From Amoebophrya sp. A120 (lineage: Eukaryota; Sar; Dinophyceae; Syndiniales; Amoebophryaceae): a stretch of 64,000 bases of DNA. The translations under genes were made by a program, and so were the position numbers. Positions 20,134 through 29,929 of this stretch are shown piece after piece (the first letter of the stretch is position 1; each line of letters opens with the position of its first letter). The stretch spans positions 11,439,114-11,503,113 of the forward strand of contig CAJINV010000004.1 in the NCBI GenBank assembly GCA_905178155.1, read 5' to 3'. The notes below the pieces were generated by a model. It saw only the letters and a list, made by a program, of their open reading frames with translations, had not been told where the DNA came from and searched no databases.

Positions 20134-23100
20134 TCAGTACATCTGGTGGCTGTACACCGCCGCAGCACCATTTCTCGTCGTGTACACCGCCCCGGGCGGC
20201 ATCGCAGCCGAGCCCCCACTGGTACGCGGATGTTGATCTCCCGATATCGTTGCTGCGGTGTGCCCCGCCGGTGGTCCTCCAGCAGTTCTGTTCAAAGGCG
20301 TTGACGACACGTTGTTGAAATTCTGCGTCTGCACGTTGTTGTAATCGAAGTTGGCGTAAATTTGGTCCAGCTGTGCGGTGCTGTTTATCTGCTGATCCCC
20401 GCCTCCTTCGTCGTCTTCCTCCGTCCCGTTCCCGCCGTAGCACTTCTTCCCCAAATTGCTCAGACTTGTGTACATGGAATCCAGCGTGCTGGCAATCCGG
20501 GCGAACCGGTGGATCCAGGCGGGGAGGGGGCCGACGCCGAGTTGGATGCAAAATTCGTCGGCGAAGTGGCAGCAGTTCCGGCGGAGCAAGTCGTAGTCGT
20601 CGCCCGGCCACTTTTCCACCGCGTTTCCGAGAAGTTCCGCGATGTTCTCGTTCGTCAGCTTACAAAGCCCCACGAAGATGGTTTGCCGGTATCTTTGGTT
20701 TTTGATGATCTTTTGTTGCTGGTGCAGAAATTTGTTGCTGGGGCAGAAGTTTGTTGCTGGGGCAGAAATCTTCAAAGTACAACTGCAGCAACATGCGTCT
20801 CATAGGGTTATTTGAATGTAGGAAGAGATCCTCCTCTCCTGTAATACAAAAATCCTACCTGTGCTGCGAATGCTGTTTCGGTTCGTTACAGGCGATGCCG
20901 CAAGCGGTGTCCGAAAACGTCGCACCGTAACTCCATTCCAACCCGTTAACCTCCACGCCCGCGTGGAATATGCCGCCGAGCTTGATCGGCGATTTTTTGT
21001 GGGCGGTGAACCGGTTGAGCCGTTTGATGGAGTCTTCCTGCGACACGTCGTACACGTGAACGAAGACGGGGATTCCGTTCGTCACGTTGCACTCCCAAAT
21101 TCCGCCCGTGATGTCCGTCCCGTCTCGCGGGAGTTCTCGGTAGATTTTTGGCGGCTTTTTCGGCACGATGGCATTGCCATACTCGTCGTACTGAATGGGT
21201 GTAGTCTCAGTAAAATCCGGCTCCCCGGAAGACGCAGATCCGGTGGCGGTAGAGGCCGTTTCTTGGTCATACAAATCCACCCCAAGCTTCGTTGTATTCG
21301 AGCTGCGATTCTTTATTCCGGTAGCATTACTAGTAGCATTACCACCGCCACTACTTCCGCGCCACGCACCACCTCCTGGCGGCTGCTCAACCGCACGCAT
21401 AATGCCGGAGAAGAGGGTGGTACTAGTATTTCCGGGATTTTCGTTTGGTATCTGATCAGCATAATTTCCAGCTTCTTCGCCCGAGGAGCCTGATGTAGCA
21501 TTTGCGAAATTCCTTTTGTTTGTCCCAGAAAATAACCTCCCGGGCTCACCAACGTAGTCCGGCCGGATGTCGATCTTGTGCTGGTTCGGCAACACGGTTA
21601 AGGGTTGTCTTCTCTCGAACTCCCGGGGGTCCAGGTACTGCGTCGCTTCCCCCGCTTCCTCCTCGCTAAATTCGTAGTCGACGTGCTGCAACCTCCGGCT
21701 GTAGATTGCGGCTTCGTTCAGCCACGCGAGCGTCAGGATAGTAAGTTGCTCCTCGGAGATCGTCTGCTGGTCTTGCGGGAAACTGTCGGTGACGCACTGT
21801 GTATAGTAAATCATGCTATACAGAGTCTTCTCATCTCTTGTCTTTAAAATACCGAGACAACTAGTACAACAACTCCTGTAGTAGGTCATCAAGAAACTTC
21901 TGCTTTCAGATTCATACGAGGTTGTCAAAACCTGAAAAGATTTCTCTCGCCTGCCCAGAGCTGCAGACAGCACAACACAACTTACTTCCATACCATACCT
22001 GTTGACAGTCCAGCCAGAAGGGCTTAGTGTTTCCACTCGCGATCCCCACCGCGTGCTCCAGTTCCAGCCGCAAACTGCTGTGCGACACCTTGTCGGGCCC
22101 GTGCTTGTGCAGAATCCGTTCCCGCAGGATCTCCAGCTCCAGAAACAAACTTTGACTGGTCGGTAGTTTCGCGCCGCGCCGGTGCGCCCAGTGGCCCGAT
22201 TTGAGCAGGACCGTGCCGATCCCGCGCCAGAAGAGAAAGAAAGGGATTTTTCGGAACTCGGGGGATGCGGAGCTAGTGGCAGTGGCGGCGGTACTACTAC
22301 GACTACCTTGGGCAGCTTCTTCAACGGCATGATTTGTGGGTGGGTTCGCCGCGGTGGAAGAGGACGACCCGCCGATCTGCTCGTTCGGTGGCTGACGCTG
22401 AGTGCGTATGGCACTAGCAGGTGGTAGATCTGCTCCACCGACGTCTTTGTCCGGAGTTGGGTCGCAGTTCTTTGGTACGACGTCCGATGGCTCAGGAATT
22501 GCATTTACTTCCTCGAGCAGCTCTATCCTCGAGGGATCTAGTACAACTTCTCCTACTGCTTCATCTGGGTTTATTTTTTGTGACGGTACAACTTCTACTT
22601 CTATGCCCTCCGCCAGTGGAGCTCCGGCCTTCGCCGTACTCAGCTCGTTTGGTGCCCCGTCTTCTATAATTCCGTCCTCGGAAGAACTGGTGCTGTCGTC
22701 TTGCAGCGAATCGACTGGGGGCGTCATCTCCTGCAGAAACTGCTCCAACGTCAGAAACCCTTCTCCCAGTTGCGTTTCCAGGTAACTGTAGCCACAACCC
22801 AAGTAGGCCGCGTCCACTTTCCAACCGCTGTCCGGCTCGCAGGCGGACCAGGCCTCCAACACCATCTCGAGACTCGTAGTGTTGCTGGTCATGTTATCGG
22901 AGGAAGACAGGTTGTTCGCCGCGGTCTTCGGGTTAGACGTCATATTCGCAAATAAACTTCCGGACGGTGGGAGGTCGCGGTCTTCGTGGACTTTTAGTAA
23001 AAACGGGTCGAACTCGACGTCCTCGTCATCCTCATGTATAGGGGGCGGAAAGAGCGAATAGCTTTCCCGGTAAAAATTACTGCGCTTTGTGTTGAAGCGG

Positions 23101-23306
23101 ACTGACAATGTTGTGCGCGAAAACAAGTGCGAGACAAAGTAAACATGGTATGAAAATGAACAAAGCAGGTATCTTTGATTGGCTAGGGGTCGTACTCGGA
23201 GCCGTTCTCGATGCGTAACAAACGATGTCTTTTCCATGGGTCCTGGATAATATTTTTTGCCGCGATAAAGTCTTGGATACTGGACTTTAACCGTTGTCGG
23301 CACCAT
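20134..23306 (-). CDS. PPPDE/DeSI-type cysteine peptidase with long N-terminal extension, 979 aa
   Basis: PPPDE (DeSI) proteins are thiol isopeptidases acting on ubiquitin/SUMO conjugates. Exons 21999-23306, 20859-21931 and 20134-20692 sum to 2,940 nt (980 codons). Introns are GT-AG: 21932-21998 (67 nt) and 20693-20858 (GTAGGA to CCAAAG, phase 2). The domain spans about residues 716-860: IPVFVHVYDVS, then the catalytic-His block GGIFHAGVEVNG with EWSYG, the splice-restored HSQHRYRQTIFVGLC, and the catalytic-Cys block LLRRNCCHFADEFC, followed by GPLPAWIHRFA. The N-terminal 700 residues are unusual for the family (usual length 170-250). They hold a conserved-looking helical region (LFLELEILRERILHKHGPDK) within Ser/Asn-rich linkers. 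The C-terminal tail is low complexity. The family call is firm; the substrate is unknown. Confidence 0.88.
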
Positions 23307-23795
23307 GTAGAACGAACTTTACCCTAAAAATACAGCTGCATCTTTGATGTGTAGTTTTCAATCCGCAAGACGACCGATGAGTCAACTAGGCCTCAGTTTT
23401 CACACCAAAGCATAAACGTCGAACGCAACCAAATGGTTATCTCTACGTCATGTCTTTACCGGGCGCGGTCGGCGGAGCTGAAAACTTGTCAAAGAATTGC
23501 AATTGCGCTATTTTTTCGTATCATTTTCCGCAGGTAAATCTTACAAGCGCTTTCATCTAGTCATCAAGAAGTTCTTGTGGCCGTCGAAAAATCAGAGCCC
23601 ACTGAAGACAGTTTTTGTTCAACACACACCAGACACAGGAGCAAAAAACGAGTTCTTTTCGAAGTCAATTACTTAATAAATACTTTCATTGCAAAAAGAA
23701 ATCAGGAAAAATTTTTGAAATGCAGGCTCCGCTATCATTACACGCACAACAACACAATCTTCAACTTTCCACATTAGTACAGCAAATTCGTATCT
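23307..23795. other. Intergenic, no gene seen
   Basis: Contains only short plus-strand ORFs; AT-rich toward 23650-23780. Confidence 0.6.
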
Positions 23796-25013
23796 TCACA
23801 GCTTCGACTGCGGCTTTAGCCCGACCACTGGCCCGCCCGTCTCCTTCGCGACCGCCATGTCGCCCCGCAGAACCGCACTGTTTCCGCTCTTCGAAGTAGA
23901 AGTGAAACCCGTTACAGCAGAAGTACTAGAAGTTCTTGCATCATCACTACCTTTTAAATAATTCTTCATTTGAAACTGCAAAACTTCCGCGGCCTGCTTC
24001 ACCATTCCTTCCACGACCTCCCGCGCGGGTAAAACGTCCTCAATCGCGCCGGCCGCTTGCCCCGCGAGCGAATTCGAGATTTCCAACGCAGACAGCCGGT
24101 ACTTTTCCATGCCGGTGTCCTCGGATAAGTCCGCGTACACCGGAATCTGCCCGTCCGCCAACAACTTGCGGATCCTTTCCTGGTCTTTCTCCTTCTCCTT
24201 CAGGTACGCGTTGGGAATCACCCGCAAGGGTCGCCCCGTCAAGTACAGCGTGCGGATCGTATCTGCCGCTTTCGCTTTCATAATCTTCTCCTTGTGGTGC
24301 TTCGGCGCGTGGGACTCCTCCGTGCAGACAAACCGCGTTCCCACCCACACGCCGGACGCCCCCAACGCCAGCATGGAGGCGAGCCCGCGCCCGTCGAACA
24401 CCCCGCCCGCGCCGACCACGAGCACGTCTGCGGAGTTGTTGTAGTTTCGCCGCTTCCATTTCCGGCACAAATCCACGCACTGCGGGACCAAAACGGAAGA
24501 AGCGATGTCCCCGGTGTGACCACCCGCCTCGTGCCCCTGCGCGCAGATCAAATCCGCACCGGCGGCGAGCGCCTTCTCGCAGTTCCGCACCGAGCCAACC
24601 ATGTTCATCACGAGCACGTTGTGCGCGTGCAACTTTTCGACCGCCCATTTTGGCGGCACCCCGACCGCGCAGATGAATAGTTTCGCCTTGTATTCGCAGA
24701 TGATGTCGATCAGTTCCGGGAGTTTGCCGTCCGAATAATCGTAGTTTGTCTTCCTCGCGCCGTCGCCGACCTGCGGGATCAGCAAATCTACACCGAAGTT
24801 TCGAGGGTCCGTGCCTTTTTCCTTCAACAAGTCGGTCAGCTCTTGCAACTCCTGGCGCAAAGCCTTTGGCTGAAAACTTTGCCCTCCGATGTTCCCGAAC
24901 CCGCCCGCGTTGGACACTGCAGCAGCCAGCTCGGACGTGGACACGCTGTTCATGCCAGCAAGCAAAATGGGGTGCTGGATCCCCAGCAGATCGCAGAGTT
25001 CGGTGCGAAGCAT
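23796..25013 (-). CDS. Nitronate monooxygenase-like (2-nitropropane dioxygenase) FMN enzyme, 405 aa
   Basis: The family uses FMN to oxidise alkyl nitronates such as propionate 3-nitronate and detoxify them. A single uninterrupted ORF covers a complete TIM-barrel enzyme. It opens with LGIQHPILLAGMNSVST, the family's N-terminal PI-x-GM motif. The diagnostic AQGHEAGGHTG block sits near residue 160. VVGAGGVFDGRGLASMLALG, the FMN phosphate-binding loop, and GVWVGTRF follow. Length is slightly above the bacterial norm (320-360) because of a Ser/Thr-rich C-terminal tail after residue 360. There is no obvious targeting peptide and no introns or TIR elements, in contrast to most neighbours. The bacterial look plus the intronless state could mean past horizontal transfer; that is inference. 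Confidence 0.93.
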   Translation of the reverse strand: MLRTELCDLLGIQHPILLAGMNSVSTSELAAAVSNAGGFGNIGGQSFQPKALRQELQELTDLLKEKGTDPRNFGVDLLIPQVGDGARKTNYDYSDGKLPELIDIICEYKAKLFICAVGVPPKWAVEKLHAHNVLVMNMVGSVRNCEKALAAGADLICAQGHEAGGHTGDIASSVLVPQCVDLCRKWKRRNYNNSADVLVVGAGGVFDGRGLASMLALGASGVWVGTRFVCTEESHAPKHHKEKIMKAKAADTIRTLYLTGRPLRVIPNAYLKEKEKDQERIRKLLADGQIPVYADLSEDTGMEKYRLSALEISNSLAGQAAGAIEDVLPAREVVEGMVKQAAEVLQFQMKNYLKGSDDARTSSTSAVTGFTSTSKSGNSAVLRGDMAVAKETGGPVVGLKPQSKL

Positions 25014-25970
25014 TTTTGTATAGATTCAGGCTCACTGTTGACTTTTGGGGTGCTGTACCGCTAGACAACGAACAGGGTAGAGAAACAGAAAGTATGGCAA
25101 AAAAAAGAATATCTGAATCGATCTAGCTCGCGGGGTAGCTGTACTAGATTCTTTCAATTCTTTATTAGTTGTACGTGAAGGATTGACATTTTTGTTCAAG
25201 GGTAAAAAACGCACAGTCAATCTCGCTCCTTTCTTTTCAATTTGCAATTCCATTTCAGCTGCCACGCTTTTCTCTCACAAAGAATACGCAGCTCCTGCGG
25301 ACGAACAAAAACGATCGCCACATCCGTACTAAAAAGCCCAAAGCTCGTGCGCAAAGCTTTGACTTTGTGAAAGCCCGCACGACGTATGGTCGTTTTCTGC
25401 TGCTACAAAGAGCAGCTTGTAGTGCCCTTCAATGGATAGGTCGCTTGTCGTTAAAGAAGTGCAAGTGGTCGTGTCGCTTCGGCCTTTCTTGATTTACTAG
25501 ATGATGACTACACAACTGCTGTTGACATGTTGAAACCATAAAATCTGGGGCATAGTAGAGTAGAGGTCATCCTTTCGCTCCTTGCCAGGCGGGCCTATGA
25601 GCAAGGAGTCAAGTCAAGTCTGATAAAACTATGAAAAACTTTCAATTTTTTCTTCCATGCGAAAATCTAAATCGTACAGGAATAGATAGATCTGTCATGC
25701 GCTATGGGATGGGGTTCATCTTCGAGCTCGTTCATTCAACTGCAGCTGGGACCAATATGTACTACTTTTTAGTGCAGAAAATAATAGCTTTATTTTCAAT
25801 AAAAATTGAACTTCAAATGCGACTTGACTTGACAACCTTGTCACGGTCTTAGTGCGCTCCTGCTCGGGTCTTTCGTCGGTCCTCCAGGATGATGAATGTT
25901 GATTGTTCACCGGACCGCCCGACGCAGCAGCCCGCACGACTTGACAGTGACAACATCAATGTAGTTCTAC
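25014..25970. other. Intergenic, no gene seen
   Basis: No ORF with recognisable content on either strand. Contains an imperfect inverted/direct AAGTCAAGTC-type repeat near 25605-25620 and 25835. Confidence 0.55.
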
Positions 25971-28688
25971 TCACATCTTCTGTTTTTTCAACGGGGGTGC
26001 AGCCGGGATGTCCGTCGCCAGACTCGGGGTTCGCAACGACGCGTGTACGTTCATGCTCGGCGTCCCCTGGCCGAGGTTCCGCGCGAACTTGGCCAACTGC
26101 CGTTGCGCCGACACGCCCTCCTTTTTCGCCGCACTGCTCATCCCACCACCACCGGTGGTCCCGCCGCCGCCCGTTCTGCCGCCGCGCGACGAGGACGCGG
26201 CTCCGGAAAAAATGGAGGAGTAGTTGGGCGTCAGGTGCCCGGGTAGTCGGCTCAGCTGCCCGCTGTTCAACGCCCGAATGGCCTTGTCGGAGAGTTGGAT
26301 GTGCTTCCCGCTGTTCCCAACCGACACGCCGCCACTCGACCGCGCGGACCGGCTGACCACCGACGCCGCGGACGAAGCGTTATTGCCACCGCCGACATGA
26401 TGTTGATTCGGCGTCCGCCCGCCCTCGCTCATCGGCGTTTGGGAGCCGAAGTTCGTCTCCCCGGGGCCGACCACGTTGACCCCCATGTCGCGCATGTACT
26501 GGAGCTGCTTTTCCTTCATCTCGCGCTTCCCGTGCTTCTTGTCCTTCTCCATCCGCTCGCGCTTTTTTTCGTGGGTGGAAATCGTCGGCACGAAGAACGT
26601 CGTGTTGTCAGATTCGCCCTGCTTTGCGGCGCCCGCCCGCTTCACGTCGCTCTCGTCGAAGTGCGTGGGCACCACCGGCTGGTCCACCAAGAGCGGCGTG
26701 GACGCAATTGCACCGTAGGTCATCAGCGGCGACATCATGCCGTTCTCGACCATCTGGTCGGGGTCCAGCGACGGGGTGTGCATGAACGTGTCGTCCTTTT
26801 GCATCCGCCCCGTGGGCCCGCCAAACTCGCCCTCCTCCGCCATCACCAGGTGGGAACGCAGCTTGTGCTCGTCCTCCATCTTCTTCAGCCGCTTCTGCTC
26901 CTGCGCTTTGGCCTCCTTGGTGTAGTTCGAGCGGACCGGGAACCGCGTGCCGGAAAAGTTCGTCTCGCCCTTCTGTCTTCGCAAATGCGAGGCCGGGATG
27001 ATCCCCTTGGGGTTGAAGTACAGGCTGTTCCTCGCCGTGTGAGAAGCCTGAGTTTTCAACGCGAGTGTCTCCGGGTTGCGGGCAGAAACCAGCTCCAGCT
27101 TCTGTTCGGACTCCTGGACGAGGCCCTTTTTCGTGCCTGCGGTTGTGGAAGTGGTTGACGCAATTATTTGCTGTCCTCGATTGTTGCTGCCAATCTTGGC
27201 CAAAACGCCACTGGCGGAAGATGCACCGGCGGTGTTGTCGTTTTGATGCTGTGGACCCGGCGCTGCTGCACCAGTACTAGAAAAATCCTCTCCCTGCGGT
27301 GAAATAAATGCTCCCCCACCGCCGCCCACTGCCACTGGCGATTCTCCCCCCTCGTCCCAATCCAGGCGTTTGTCCAGCGCTTCGGTCGTCAGCAGCTGCT
27401 TGCCGCCCGGGGATTTTGGCGTCGGCAAGTCCAGTTTTCTATTCTCGGAATCCTCGGAATTCTTCGACGGCGGCGCGACCAACGCCAAGCGCGGGGCGAT
27501 CGGGATGGCCAGGTCGTCAAACGTGCTCGAACCGTTTTTTCCGCCGCCGTTCTCCAACATTTTCGATTCGTCCCGGAAATCCTGAATTTGTTGTTGCACC
27601 AAGTAGTTTTGTCGATCCGTGATCGGGTCAAACTCCTCCTCCGCGGCGACTTTCGTCAACCCAAACACGTGCTCCCGGGACTGGTCCGCGAACGGCATTT
27701 TCAGCTGCTCCTTCAGCAACTTCGACCCTTTTTCCAGCGTCCGCGTTTCCGTCACGGTGGTGGCGGTCTCCACGGTGTTCACCGCTTTCCCCTCCTCGTC
27801 CTTCTTGCGGTGCTTTTTCCACCAGTGCGGGTTGTTCTGCCGCTCCGTCTTTCCGATCTTCGCACTGTCCTCCGCGAACGCGTCCCGCAGGTGTTTCAGA
27901 TTCTGGTCGATGAACTGCGCCCCGGAGTACTCGATCGCCAGTTTTTCGCTGTTCTCCAGCGCGATTTGCAGTCGGTCGTGCTCCTCCTTCTTCTCCACGT
28001 AGGCCTCTTTTTGCCGCTTCTTCTGCATGTCCTTCTCGAAAATCTCGCGGAAGGACGCGTTGTCTTCGGAGAGGTACTTTGCGTTGTACTCGTCGAGCGT
28101 CATGTTCTTGGTGTTCAGCGTCGTGTACTTGCCGTTGTCGGTCCGCTGCACGATGCGGGTCACGTCCGACGGGTTGTACACGTCCTTGTGCTCTTCCCGC
28201 TTTTCCAACGCCAGAATCTCTTTCGCGATCTCCATCCGCGCCTGCTCGGTCTCGATCGTCCCGTCGCGGGGCAGGGAAAACAGCTCGTTCTGCAGGCGGA
28301 GCTTGGGCAGGTCCGGAAAAAAATCCCGCTCGATGATCGCGGACAACCCCTCGACAAAATCCTCCTCCGTCACGATCTCCGCGTTGGGACGGGGCTTCAG
28401 AAAGGTTTCCTTCTCCGGTAGCAGCGACAGCTCGTTCGCCCTCCGCTGCGCCAAGTCCCTCGTGCTGTGGTGCACGTTGTCCTTGGCTGGGATGATCTGT
28501 CCATTACGGTCGCGCGTGCTCCCGTCCTTCTTCGGCAGAAGCGCGAGCAGGGCATGGGACGGGGCGGCATGGGACTTGGCGGAACTGGAGTTGCCGCCGA
28601 CGCTGCTCGCACTACTCAGCCGGGAGGACATGGTTTGGTTTTTCAAACGGAGTTGCTGATGAACAAGCCGGGAACTACGAATAACCAC
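25971..28688 (-). CDS. Splicing factor ESS2 (DGCR14/Es2 family)
   Basis: ESS2 is a nuclear protein of the activated spliceosome (C complex). A single ORF shows the hallmarks in order: LSAIIERDFFPDLPKLRLQN (the family's IxRDFFPD signature, near residue 115), a charged middle region, the Trp-rich SPLMTYGAIASTPLL motif (counterpart of SPLMTWGEIxxTPL), and a C-terminal block with KAIRALNSGQLSRLPG where animal proteins have a TPxxxRLxS segment. The protein is 905 aa from the ATG at 28688; the ATG at 28631 (MSSRLSS) is an equally plausible start. At about 900 aa it is nearly twice the animal length because of Ser/Gly-rich insertions. It has no introns. A spliceosomal protein is notable here because the window is full of non-GT-AG introns, but nothing ties it specifically to them. 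Confidence 0.9.
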   Translation of the reverse strand: MVIRSSRLVHQQLRLKNQTMSSRLSSASSVGGNSSSAKSHAAPSHALLALLPKKDGSTRDRNGQIIPAKDNVHHSTRDLAQRRANELSLLPEKETFLKPRPNAEIVTEEDFVEGLSAIIERDFFPDLPKLRLQNELFSLPRDGTIETEQARMEIAKEILALEKREEHKDVYNPSDVTRIVQRTDNGKYTTLNTKNMTLDEYNAKYLSEDNASFREIFEKDMQKKRQKEAYVEKKEEHDRLQIALENSEKLAIEYSGAQFIDQNLKHLRDAFAEDSAKIGKTERQNNPHWWKKHRKKDEEGKAVNTVETATTVTETRTLEKGSKLLKEQLKMPFADQSREHVFGLTKVAAEEEFDPITDRQNYLVQQQIQDFRDESKMLENGGGKNGSSTFDDLAIPIAPRLALVAPPSKNSEDSENRKLDLPTPKSPGGKQLLTTEALDKRLDWDEGGESPVAVGGGGGAFISPQGEDFSSTGAAAPGPQHQNDNTAGASSASGVLAKIGSNNRGQQIIASTTSTTAGTKKGLVQESEQKLELVSARNPETLALKTQASHTARNSLYFNPKGIIPASHLRRQKGETNFSGTRFPVRSNYTKEAKAQEQKRLKKMEDEHKLRSHLVMAEEGEFGGPTGRMQKDDTFMHTPSLDPDQMVENGMMSPLMTYGAIASTPLLVDQPVVPTHFDESDVKRAGAAKQGESDNTTFFVPTISTHEKKRERMEKDKKHGKREMKEKQLQYMRDMGVNVVGPGETNFGSQTPMSEGGRTPNQHHVGGGNNASSAASVVSRSARSSGGVSVGNSGKHIQLSDKAIRALNSGQLSRLPGHLTPNYSSIFSGAASSSRGGRTGGGGTTGGGGMSSAAKKEGVSAQRQLAKFARNLGQGTPSMNVHASLRTPSLATDIPAAPPLKKQKM

Positions 28689-29378
28689 GATGAAGTCACT
28701 ACTTGAAGATCACTGCTCCTGGTGATGTTGCTTCGCCACCTGCTGTTCATGGTCACGAGTGGAGAAGTGGTGCGCAGTAAGCTAGCGAGCTTCTACCATA
28801 TAAGTAAGTATCAAGTATGTCGACCACCACATAATTCCTGAAAACTTCTGAATGGAGAGATAGCGTGCTTTGAAATTTGAAGTACTGAAAAAACAAAATC
28901 TTGATTGAGGTCCTGTATGGAGCATTAAAACTCAGGGCGATCGGAATCGGCTAAGCATTTGCATTTCAAAACGCGGAAATCATGTCATATTTCGAACAGC
29001 GATCCGTCTTGCGAGTACGATTTCGATCTTCTTCTTCTCATGAAAGTGCGCAAGCTCGTCATCATGCTCGAAACAAATTCAGATCCTTCGATACGACGCA
29101 CCTTCCAGGAACAAATTTGAAACTCTGACCTGTTGCTGCCCTAGCAGGTCTCGTGGATCATAGCGCTTTTGAAGTCCTATTTGCAACTAAAATCAGCAAG
29201 GTGTGGGAAAAAAACCAAGTGTGTGCTGGTATATTTGCTTCACACCAAACGTAGCTCGACTGCAAATTGCTTGAGATCGCGGCTGCAAATCTTACTTCCA
29301 ACTCGGTCTCGATAATTAACAAATCCTCGGAAAAAATAATCCTTTAACAACATCTGTACCACCAACGCAAAACAACCC
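28689..29378. other. Intergenic, no gene seen
   Basis: AT-rich, no recognisable ORF. It holds the 5' flank of ESS2 and the 3' flank of the small cysteine-rich gene. Confidence 0.6.
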
Positions 29379-29789
29379 TCACTCCTCCCCAAACGGGCAC
29401 TTCCAGGGGTCCTTCTCGCCTGAGTTGCAGCTGCACGTGTCCCCTCGTGCTCCCTTCTCCGGCACGCCGCAGTGCTCCTCGCAAAACGCTTTTTTCTGCT
29501 TCTTTGCGTACTCCGGGCCCTTGTCCGCCAGAACCTGTCCATTACCACACAGAGCAAACGTGCACGCCTGGTGCTTCCAGTGCGACGGCTTGGGGACGTC
29601 GCACCCGAGGTGCGGGCCTTCCTGGACGACAACACAGCAGGCGCAACTGCATGTCTTCGGCGGGTACAGCTTCTTCTTCTGCTCGAGCACGTGCCGGAGA
29701 TTGCTGGTTAGGAAGGCGCGGACCGCGGTGGCATCGAGGAGAAGGACGAAGAAAAACAGCACTGGGGAGCGACGAAATGACCGAAGCAT
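29379..29789 (-). CDS. Small secreted cysteine-rich protein, 136 aa
   Basis: I do not recognise the family. The N-terminus MLRSFRRSPVLFFFVLLLDA is a typical signal peptide, with a likely cleavage after AVRA (about residue 25). The mature part has 12 cysteines, clustered as TCSCACC, HLGCD, ACTFALC, AFCEEHC, DTCSC and KC, so several disulfides are likely. There is no transmembrane segment after the signal and no intron. The mature protein is short and mixed in charge. In a parasite, small secreted cysteine-rich proteins are often surface or host-directed, but that role is a guess. Confidence 0.7.
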   Translation of the reverse strand: MLRSFRRSPVLFFFVLLLDATAVRAFLTSNLRHVLEQKKKLYPPKTCSCACCVVVQEGPHLGCDVPKPSHWKHQACTFALCGNGQVLADKGPEYAKKQKKAFCEEHCGVPEKGARGDTCSCNSGEKDPWKCPFGEE

Positions 29790-29929
29790 TTTGAAATAAA
29801 TGGGACAGCGCAGCCACCAATACTGGGAGCAAGTCGCACTCAGGTGAGTTTACTTACACCACTGACATCTCTCGCCAACAATGTGTGACGCAGGAAACTT
29901 CTCTCCTCTCAAGAACACGAACCGTGGGC

